Assembly: GCA_043811795.1 (NCBI GenBank)
Contig: JBDRMV010000088.1
Location: forward strand, 1 to 5,691
Source: JBDRMV01 sp043811795
GTDB taxonomy: Bacteria > CG03
Reading direction: 5' to 3'
Length of the DNA stretch: 5,691 nucleotides
The position numbers and the translations under genes are program-made. A model generated the notes under the pieces. That model did no database searches. It was not told the DNA's origin and was given only the letters and a program-made list of their open reading frames with translations. Positions 1 to 4,867 of the stretch are shown piece by piece; position 1 is the stretch's first letter, and each line of letters starts with the position of its first letter.

Positions 1-132
1 TTTGCGGAATCAAAAGAATACATAAAGAACTATCTTTTTACGGCAAAGATGGAAGAAAAATATACCAGATGGGTCAGGGCGCTGAGAGACCAGGCGACTA
101 TCAAAATTCTTGACAAAGAACTGCTCGAATAA
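1..132 (+). CDS. SurA/parvulin-like peptidyl-prolyl isomerase, C-terminal end (partial)
   Basis: Frame 1 is open from the window edge to TAA at 130-132 and gives 43 residues, ending in KILDKELLE. The pattern KMEEKYTRWVRALRDQATIKIL resembles the C-terminal helix and strand of SurA/PpiC-type periplasmic chaperones, which usually close with a Tyr/Trp-Leu-Arg segment and an 'A-I-I' strand. In that family the protein acts in the periplasm, folding outer-membrane proteins and isomerising Xaa-Pro bonds. The isomerase domain lies outside the window, so catalytic residues cannot be checked. The next gene, pdxA, is the classic downstream neighbour of surA in enterobacteria, and this context carries much of the call. 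It could instead be another SurA-N/PPIase-domain lipoprotein of the same family. The pdxA reading frame starting at TTG 110 would overlap its last 23 bases. Confidence 0.6.
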   Translation, partial: FAESKEYIKNYLFTAKMEEKYTRWVRALRDQATIKILDKELLE

Positions 133-1201
133 TAGTGAAGGGGACGGGGCTTATGGAAGGGGACGGGTCTCAAGGAGAACCGTCCCCAACTATCAACCGT
201 CCCCAACTATCCCGATTTTGATAACTTCCGGCGACCCTGCCGGAATCGGGCCTGAACTGATAATTAAACTTTCCCGGCGGGCGGAGTTTTCCGAATGTTG
301 TTCTGTGGTAATCGGGAGAGTTTCGCTTTACAGGGCGTTATTTGCGGCGTTCAGCGCTGATGCGTCCGCGATTAATCCCGTAACGGGTCTTTCGGAGGCG
401 GATGCGGGGAAGTTAAACATAATGGAGCCGCCGGTCAAACAGGGATTTAAATTTGGCTCATCCCCGGGAAAAGAAAGCGCGAAAGAGGCAGTCTCTTATC
501 TTGATTTTGCCGCAGAACTTATAAAAAAAGAAAATCTGCCGTACCTGTTGACGGCGCCGGTTTCCAAAGAAAACATTTCCCGTATCAGAAAGGGTTTTTC
601 GGGGCACACTTATTATCTTGCCGACTTTTTCGGCGTTTCACGGGATGAGGCGGCGATGTTGTTTCTGTCTTCAACTCTTCGAGTCGTTACGGTAACCCAG
701 CATCTTCCTCTTTCACAGGTCTCGTCTGAAATAAAGAAAAACAGGATTGTCCGCATTGCGGTTCTTGCCTGTGATGCTCTTCGCGGTCTTGGTATTTCAA
801 AGCCCAGAATTGCGGTGTGCGCGCTGAATCCCCATTCGGGCGACGGCGGTCTTCTCGGGTCTGAGGAAAAGCATGAAATTATCCCGGCGGTGAAAGCGCT
901 GAAAAAAACCGTAGCGGATGTCAGAGGTCCGTTAAATGCCGAGGTGGCGGTTGTGGAGGCGCTGAAAAATAAATTTGATTTAATCGTTGCCATGTATCAC
1001 GACCAGGGAATTCTGCCGGTTAAACTTTTTTCCCACGGCCGCGGCGTGAATCTTACCTGGGGGCTCCCCTTTATACGGGTTTCCCCGCTGCACGGGCCAG
1101 CGTTTGATATTGCGGGCAGGGATGTTGCGAAAGAAGGTTCAATCGTTCAATCGTTCAAAACATTGTTAGAGTACCGGGAAAATAGTAAAATTGCAAAATG
1201 A
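110..1201 (+). CDS. pdxA: 4-hydroxythreonine-4-phosphate dehydrogenase PdxA
   Basis: PdxA oxidises 4-phosphohydroxy-L-threonine with NAD+; the product decarboxylates to 3-amino-2-oxopropyl phosphate, which PdxJ joins to deoxyxylulose phosphate in cytosolic vitamin B6 synthesis. Numbering from TTG 110 gives 363 residues. Family marks are GDPAGIGPE (41-49), TAPVSKE (148-154), GHT (His166), QHLPL (His198), LNPHSGDGG (239-247), HDQGILPVK (His297) and GRGVNLTWGLPFIR (310-323). His166, His198 and His297 match the three metal-binding histidines known in E. coli PdxA. The usual length is about 330, so roughly the first 33 residues are extra and are translated from the repeat at 137-211. TTG 110 is the only canonical in-frame start that keeps the first beta strand. 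TTG 218 gives 327 residues but trims that strand. Neither has a Shine-Dalgarno sequence. The stop overlaps the next gene by 4 bases (ATGA). Confidence 0.93.
   Translation: MTKNCSNNSEGDGAYGRGRVSRRTVPNYQPSPTIPILITSGDPAGIGPELIIKLSRRAEFSECCSVVIGRVSLYRALFAAFSADASAINPVTGLSEADAGKLNIMEPPVKQGFKFGSSPGKESAKEAVSYLDFAAELIKKENLPYLLTAPVSKENISRIRKGFSGHTYYLADFFGVSRDEAAMLFLSSTLRVVTVTQHLPLSQVSSEIKKNRIVRIAVLACDALRGLGISKPRIAVCALNPHSGDGGLLGSEEKHEIIPAVKALKKTVADVRGPLNAEVAVVEALKNKFDLIVAMYHDQGILPVKLFSHGRGVNLTWGLPFIRVSPLHGPAFDIAGRDVAKEGSIVQSFKTLLEYRENSKIAK
137..211. repeat. Nested inverted/direct repeat (GGGGACGG/CCGTCCCC type) at the surA-pdxA junction
   Basis: GAAGGGGACGGG occurs at 137-148 and again at 156-167. The 17-mer AACCGTCCCCAACTATC occurs twice in perfect tandem at 178-194 and 195-211. 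The two sets are inverted relative to each other. The inner arms 159-170 (GGGGACGGGTCT) and 176-187 (AGAACCGTCCCC) pair with one mismatch around a 5-base loop. The outer arms 140-147 and 197-204 pair perfectly around them. The RNA could fold as a two-tier hairpin. Similar GGGGACGG-based repeats are dispersed in many genomes and often linked to REP-associated Y1 transposases; that link is recalled knowledge, and no transposase is present here. The element fills the junction between the surA stop and the conserved start of PdxA. Confidence 0.85.
153..221 (+). other. Possible 22-codon leader ORF inside the repeat, ending on a TTGA
   Basis: An ATG at 153 opens a 22-codon frame (MEGDGSQGEPSPTINRPQLSRF) that stops at TGA 219-221. 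The stop overlaps TTG 218-220, an in-frame start for pdxA, in the arrangement TTGA. This mimics the ATGA overlaps further along the operon. The purine-rich AAGGGG at 138-143 lies upstream of the ATG at workable spacing. It could be a coupling leader that delivers ribosomes to pdxA, but the frame lies wholly in repeat sequence and may be chance. I see no homology for the peptide. Confidence 0.2.
1137..1158. repeat. 8-bp tandem repeat (GTTCAATC, 2.75 copies) near the pdxA 3' end
   Basis: GTTCAATC is at 1137-1144 and 1145-1152, followed by GTTCAA at 1153-1158. The tract encodes the C-terminal PdxA residues around GSIVQSF. The unit length is not a multiple of three, so gain or loss of one copy would change the PdxA tail and its overlap with the following gene. 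With fewer than three copies, high instability is not expected. Confidence 0.75.
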
Positions 1202-2433
1202 GTAAGAGAATTCTTGTTATCGGCGGCGACAGCAGGTCAAGCGCTCTTTTGCGATTTCTCGAAACGTCCGGCGATTACAGGGTCGTCGGCGTCTGCGACG
1301 ACAAAGAGCAGTCCTCTCTGATAAGGGAAGCCAGAATGGCTGCGATACCGACGATGAATGACTGGCGCTCTTTTATAAAAGAGCGCCGCTGTGATGCGGT
1401 GCTGGATATTACGGGCGATGATGAAATAGCCGGTCAATTGAGGAAAGAAGCGTTTCCTCTCGGAATTGAAGTAATGGGGCAGACGACCGCAAATATTATA
1501 TGGGGTCTGCTCAGACAGACCTGGGCGAGAGATATTTTTGACCGCCTGCAGGCAAAAATAGAGCCGTCATGGTCGTTCGGGGAAATTCTGATACTTCTGC
1601 TGGAATCGTCAAGGAAACTTACATCCGCTTCGTCAGGTATTATTTTTGTAGGGGACAAGAAAAAAATTACCGACAAAATTTCATGGGGCGTGAGCGGCGC
1701 GGACCGCGATTCCGCGATTTCGAAAATTGACGATTTCGGCAGTATCCTCGAAAATTTTTATCCGCCGCTCAATCCGTCGTATTTCATCCCTCTGTTTGAA
1801 AACGGGATGCCTTTAGGCGGAATCGTTCTCTTCTCAATCAAATCGGACGAGGTTTCAGAAAAGATTGTGAAACTTATTCAGGATAAAGTTTCGACGGTCA
1901 TTTCACAGACGAGAGCCATGCACCAGACGATAAAGCTGTCAAACATTGACGGTCTTACGGAACTCTTCAATCACAGGGCATTCCACGAGCGGATGGAAAA
2001 AGAAATTTACCGGGCGCAGCAGTACGACCTTAATTTTTCGCTGATAATCCTTGACATTGACAATTTCAAGAAATTCAACGATGCCTACGGGCATCTTGTC
2101 GGCGACAGGCAGTTGAAGGCGATAGCCAAAATACTCAGGTTTATTCTCAGAGAAACCGATTTTATTGCCCGTTACGGCGGAGAGGAATTTGCTATTATTC
2201 TGCCGGAAACGCCGCTGGAAGGAGCCGCAGCGGCTGCGGAGAGGTTAAGAAGCGCGGTCGAAAAGCAGGACTTCGGAGAAGGCCTGACGTCGACAATAAG
2301 CATCGGGGTGGGCGCTTATCCGGATCACGGAGTGAAAAAGAACGATATAATCGATAGAGCCGATAAAGCTCTTTACGAGGCGAAAAAGAAAGGCAAGAAC
2401 AGGGTTTGCGTAGCATCCTCGGCAAAAAATTGA
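1198..2433 (+). CDS. Diguanylate cyclase with N-terminal Rossmann-like and GAF-like domains
   Basis: The 411-residue soluble protein has three parts. Residues 3-105 look like a Rossmann-type nucleotide-binding fold: RILVIGGDSRSSALLRFL, then acidic CDD (33-35) after the second strand and VLDITGDDEI (68-77). Residues about 125-240 resemble a weak GAF-like sensor. Residues 248-405 are a GGDEF domain, beginning with DGLT (251-254). Asp286 in LDIDNFKKFND should bind metal, and GGEEF (327-331) is the intact active-site loop, so two GTP should be converted to cyclic di-GMP. R318-x-x-D321, five residues before GGEEF, is a complete inhibitory I-site predicting product feedback. No membrane segment or signal peptide is visible. 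The ATG overlaps the pdxA stop by 4 bases with no strong ribosome site, which suggests translational coupling. The GGDEF call is firm; the Rossmann ligand (NAD(P) or other) and the GAF assignment are inferences. Confidence 0.93.
   Translation: MSKRILVIGGDSRSSALLRFLETSGDYRVVGVCDDKEQSSLIREARMAAIPTMNDWRSFIKERRCDAVLDITGDDEIAGQLRKEAFPLGIEVMGQTTANIIWGLLRQTWARDIFDRLQAKIEPSWSFGEILILLLESSRKLTSASSGIIFVGDKKKITDKISWGVSGADRDSAISKIDDFGSILENFYPPLNPSYFIPLFENGMPLGGIVLFSIKSDEVSEKIVKLIQDKVSTVISQTRAMHQTIKLSNIDGLTELFNHRAFHERMEKEIYRAQQYDLNFSLIILDIDNFKKFNDAYGHLVGDRQLKAIAKILRFILRETDFIARYGGEEFAIILPETPLEGAAAAAERLRSAVEKQDFGEGLTSTISIGVGAYPDHGVKKNDIIDRADKALYEAKKKGKNRVCVASSAKN
1364..1387. repeat. Perfect 24-bp palindrome within the cyclase gene
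   Basis: The left half is GGCGCTCTTTTA and the right half TAAAAGAGCGCC, an exact reverse complement with no spacer. It encodes part of WRSFIKERR at residues 56-64 of the cyclase, in the N-terminal domain. As DNA it could form a cruciform or bind a dimeric protein; as RNA it could form a hairpin with an A/U-rich tip. It is not followed by a T-run, so it is not an intrinsic terminator. Confidence 0.9.
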
Positions 2434-2459
2434 CAGTCGGCTCGGTGTTTTTATATAAT
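2430..2459 (+). promoter_or_regulatory. Perfect-consensus sigma70-type promoter inside the operon
   Basis: TTGACA at 2430-2435 and TATAAT at 2454-2459 are separated by 18 bases, matching the housekeeping consensus at all 12 positions. The -35 box overlaps the TGA stop of the cyclase gene. Initiation about 7 bases after the -10 box would fall near 2466, one or two bases before the ATG at 2468. The mRNA would therefore be leaderless or nearly so. This promoter could drive the small membrane protein and tldE-aroE-aroC independently of pdxA. Confidence 0.7.
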
Positions 2460-2467
2460 TTCGTATA

Positions 2468-2674
2468 ATGAAATTTATTACTTTTTTACTCGCTGTGTTT
2501 TTTGCGTTTCTGGCGTTAGGATACCTTTACAAAGAGGAACTGGTTATCAAAATTCATACGTTTTTAAACTTTTTTATTTTTAACGATTCTTACCTAATCC
2601 ATTATAAAAGAAGAACGGGAATTGTCTGTCTGCTGATTTCTCTTTTACTTTTCTTTCTGATTCTAAATGGATGA
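2468..2674 (+). CDS. Small two-helix membrane protein of unknown function (68 aa)
   Basis: The 68-residue protein has two strongly hydrophobic stretches, about residues 3-20 (FITFLLAVFFAFLALGYL) and 50-66 (GIVCLLISLLLFFLIL). They are joined by a polar loop with charged patches (YKEEL, HYKRRTG) and a Phe-rich middle (FLNFFIF). Two membrane-spanning helices with the short basic RR segment before helix 2 are likely. I recognise no family. A consensus promoter ends 8 bases upstream of the ATG, and no Shine-Dalgarno sequence is visible, so translation may start on a leaderless message. The gene overlaps the start of the tldE-like gene by 8 bases, so it may couple translation into that gene. In favour of a real gene are the promoter, the tight fit between neighbours and the coherent topology; against it are the small size and lack of any known relative. 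Confidence 0.68.
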   Translation: MKFITFLLAVFFAFLALGYLYKEELVIKIHTFLNFFIFNDSYLIHYKRRTGIVCLLISLLLFFLILNG

Positions 2675-4025
2675 GAACCGCGCTTTTCCCGCCGGGGATG
2701 CAACGGAAAGAAACCGCTCAGTTTTAAGCAGAATTCTGAAAGGACCGACCGGCCAGACAAGAGAAGTGTTTTGCGTCGAAAAATCCTCCGGAGTTTTTTC
2801 TTTAAGAGAAGGAAAACCGCAAGACCTGCGCCGTGTGGTTTCGGAGTTTAATGTCGCCCTGAGAATGCTTAAAAACGGCGGGATGGGGTTTTCGTGGACC
2901 GGCGCATCCGGCGAAATTCCGAACCTTCCGGCGGAAGCGGAGAAATTTCTTTTTCCCGCCGAGCCGTGGGGCTGGCAGATTCCGGCGCTCGCATCCGCCG
3001 AGGCAGAATCCGTTGAAATATACGACGAGAAAATATTTTCGCACAGCGACGACGAAATATGGGAAGACCTGCTCAAAGTTGAAAAAAAAGCGAAGCGCAA
3101 GGACGCAAGAATCAAAAAAAGTTTGAGCGTTTCGTTTTCAGCAAGTTCTTCGCGGATTTTCACGGCGAATTCAAACGGCCGCAGCAATGCCTCTGAAAGA
3201 ACCGCTTTCTCGCATGCGGTCGCCCTCATAGGAATCGACGGGACAGAAGTCCAGCTCGGCGGAAGTTACAGAACCCGCTGTTTTTTTGACGACTTGAACG
3301 TCGGCGAAATAATCGCCGAGGCGGTTGACGATACGGTGAGTCAGTTCGGCGGGGTTTCCGTCCTGCCCCGGAAAATGGCCGTTCTTCTCCCTCCTGCGGC
3401 GGCGTGCGATTTTCTCTCCGTTATTTCGCCGTATTTTTGCGCCGATGACTATCTTGAGGGCAAAGTCCCTCCCTTCTGGAAAGAGGGAGGGCAGGTTGCA
3501 TCGTCTCTCGTTACGATAATCGACGACGGAACAATTCCGCGTTTACCCGGGAGTTTTCCTTTTGACTGCGAGGGAGTTCCGGTAAAAAGACACAACGTTG
3601 TTGAAAAAGGCGTTTTCAAAAATTTCCTGACGGATTTCAGAACGTCAAAACTCCTCGGCAGGGAAACAACGGGTAATGCCGCGCGCAGCGCGCAGACACT
3701 TCCATCTGTCGGTTTTTTCAATCTTTTTATAGAAAACGGCAAAACAGGGAGAGAAGATTTGATTAAGAGCGGCGAGGTTTTTCAGATTGACGAGGTAATA
3801 GGAACGCATCTCGTTAATTCCGAGACGGCGCAGTTTTCATTCGGGGCGCGGGGCCGGCTGTTCAGGAACGGCAGAAAAATAAAAACCCTGCGGGGCGTAA
3901 CGGTGTCGGGAAATCTGATTGATTTTTACAGGAACATTGTCGGCGTCGGGAACGATTTGAGGTTTTACTCGTCTGTCGGGAGTCCTTCTCTCCTCGTGAA
4001 GGATGTCCAGATATCCGGAAAATGA
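2667..4025 (+). CDS. tldE: TldE/PmbA-family protein (TldD/TldE metalloprotease partner)
   Basis: At 452 residues the length matches E. coli PmbA/TldE (about 450). In that system TldD supplies the zinc site and TldE forms the heterodimer, degrading unfolded peptides and maturing some ribosomal peptides in the cytosol. The C-terminal half fits TldE best: VTIIDDGTIPRLPGSFPFDCEGV (282-304, with PFDxEGV), then RxxxVxxGVFKNFLTD, TTGNAAR (334-340), and the closing TVSGNLIDFYRNIVGVGND (412-430) and SPSLLVKDVQISG. There is no HExxH-type zinc motif, which excludes TldD. The N-terminal 120 residues are more divergent, though GGMGFSWTG (71-79) fits. Residues about 267-273 look like a short in-frame insertion. 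ATG 2667 overlaps the upstream small gene by 8 bases; no Shine-Dalgarno sequence is visible, which fits coupling. No tldD is in the window, so the partner must be encoded elsewhere. Confidence 0.88.
   Translation: MDENRAFPAGDATERNRSVLSRILKGPTGQTREVFCVEKSSGVFSLREGKPQDLRRVVSEFNVALRMLKNGGMGFSWTGASGEIPNLPAEAEKFLFPAEPWGWQIPALASAEAESVEIYDEKIFSHSDDEIWEDLLKVEKKAKRKDARIKKSLSVSFSASSSRIFTANSNGRSNASERTAFSHAVALIGIDGTEVQLGGSYRTRCFFDDLNVGEIIAEAVDDTVSQFGGVSVLPRKMAVLLPPAAACDFLSVISPYFCADDYLEGKVPPFWKEGGQVASSLVTIIDDGTIPRLPGSFPFDCEGVPVKRHNVVEKGVFKNFLTDFRTSKLLGRETTGNAARSAQTLPSVGFFNLFIENGKTGREDLIKSGEVFQIDEVIGTHLVNSETAQFSFGARGRLFRNGRKIKTLRGVTVSGNLIDFYRNIVGVGNDLRFYSSVGSPSLLVKDVQISGK
3467..3491. repeat. Short palindromic insert in tldE (CCCTCCCT...AGGGAGGG)
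   Basis: CCCTCCCT at 3467-3474 and AGGGAGGG at 3484-3491 are perfect inverted arms around a 9-base loop, and encode PPFWKEGG (residues 268-275). From memory of the family, the segment between a 'FLKGK' motif and 'VASELVTI' normally has about four residues; here ten separate YLEGK from VASSLVTI. The extra six residues coincide with the hairpin, which suggests a mini-repeat captured in frame within the coding sequence. Confidence 0.6.
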
Positions 4026-4867
4026 TTAAATATCAAAAATCCCCGAAAGACAAGCCGGCAAAAATCAAAAAGGTGGGCCTGGTCGGCTGGCCGGTAAAAC
4101 ACTCGCTCTCGCCTCTGCTTCATAACCTCTGTTTTGCGGCGCTGCAACTGCCTTATCATTACGGCCTTTACGAAATTCCCCCGGATAAATTTGACTCGAA
4201 AATCAGCGGACTCAAAAATGAATTGGAGGGCTTTAACGTAACAATTCCGTATAAGAGAAAGATTGCAGGGCGCCTTGACGGCGTTTCTGCGGCCGCCTCC
4301 CGCATCGGCGCCGTAAACTGCGCGAGCAAGGTAAACGGGAACTGGCGCGGTTTTAACACGGATGCGCAGGGTTTTCTGCGGGCGCTGAAAGAGGCGTTAC
4401 ACCCGCATAATTTATCCGCTTTTATAGTCGGTTGCGGAGGCGCCGCCTGCGCGGTCGCATTCGCCCTGATGAAGAGCGGTATTAAAAAATTGTATTTGAA
4501 TGACATAGACACGCCCCGCGCGATGGCTCTCCGGACCCGGATTTTAAAATTTTTCCCGGAAATCCCCGTTTTTGCGGCGCCGGATTTCGCGGTTTTGAAA
4601 CACTGCGATATCCTCGTTAATGCGACGCCCGTCGGGATGGAAAAGGATGAGATGTCCGTTCCCGGGAAGTTTCTGCATAAGCGCCTGTATGTTTTCGACT
4701 GTATCTACAACAGGGAAACCCCTCTTTTGAAATATGCAAAGAAAAGAAATATGAAATTTCAGAACGGTCTGAATATGCTTATTTACCAGGCGGCGGAATC
4801 ATTCAAGATATGGACGGGGATTGAGCCGCCGGTTGAAGTTATGAAAAAAGCGCTGGAGGAGAAATGA
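4022..4867 (+). CDS. aroE: Shikimate dehydrogenase AroE, possibly NAD-preferring
   Basis: AroE reduces 3-dehydroshikimate to shikimate, the fourth step towards chorismate, in the cytosol. The 281 residues are near the family's usual 270-290. Visible landmarks: GWPVKHSLSP (22-31; shikimate-binding Ser28 and Ser30), NVTIPYK (72-78; catalytic Lys78, Thr74), AVN (Asn99), FNTDAQG (catalytic Asp114), the glycine loop GCGGAACA (137-144), NATPVGM (200-206) and NMLIYQA (Gln256). These match E. coli Ser14, Ser16, Thr61, Lys65, Asn86, Asp102 and Gln244. Two cofactor-loop features are odd: Cys143 stands where Arg is usual in the glycine loop, and the NADP-type 'NRT' motif after the next strand is NDID (160-163). 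ATG 4022 is kept because it overlaps the tldE stop (ATGA); it adds about 16 Lys-rich residues before the first strand. GTG 4073 is an alternative without a ribosome site. Confidence 0.95.
   Translation: MIKYQKSPKDKPAKIKKVGLVGWPVKHSLSPLLHNLCFAALQLPYHYGLYEIPPDKFDSKISGLKNELEGFNVTIPYKRKIAGRLDGVSAAASRIGAVNCASKVNGNWRGFNTDAQGFLRALKEALHPHNLSAFIVGCGGAACAVAFALMKSGIKKLYLNDIDTPRAMALRTRILKFFPEIPVFAAPDFAVLKHCDILVNATPVGMEKDEMSVPGKFLHKRLYVFDCIYNRETPLLKYAKKRNMKFQNGLNMLIYQAAESFKIWTGIEPPVEVMKKALEEK

Noticed and set aside
172..178. AAGGAGA as a Shine-Dalgarno site for pdxA
   Set aside because: No ATG, GTG or TTG lies at a suitable distance downstream in any frame leading to PdxA; it is the hairpin loop of the repeat.
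613..993. 126-codon open frame on the - strand within pdxA
   Set aside because: It mirrors the conserved PdxA core, including the metal-binding segments, and has no independent support.
1364..1391. Palindrome considered as an intrinsic terminator
   Set aside because: There is no T-run after the stem, the tip is A/T-rich, and it lies early in a long intact gene.
2464..2469. Second TATAAT overlapping the start codon as an alternative -10 box
   Set aside because: Its distance from the TTGACA is 28 bases, too long, and it would start transcription inside the small gene.
3082..3120. A-runs of 8 (3082-3089) and 7 (3114-3120) as slippage or frameshift sites
   Set aside because: They encode a Lys-rich stretch in an intact frame; no alternative product or downstream frame needs a shift.
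2663..3229. Long open frame (188 codons) on the - strand
   Set aside because: It lies antisense to the N-terminal part of the tldE-like gene, has no recognisable domain, and is low-complexity Ser/Ala/Arg-rich as expected from a mirrored coding frame.
3681..3693. GCGCGC-A-GCGCGC inverted repeat in tldE
   Set aside because: It is short and G/C-only and encodes AARSA within a conserved TTGNAAR segment; no sign of insertion.
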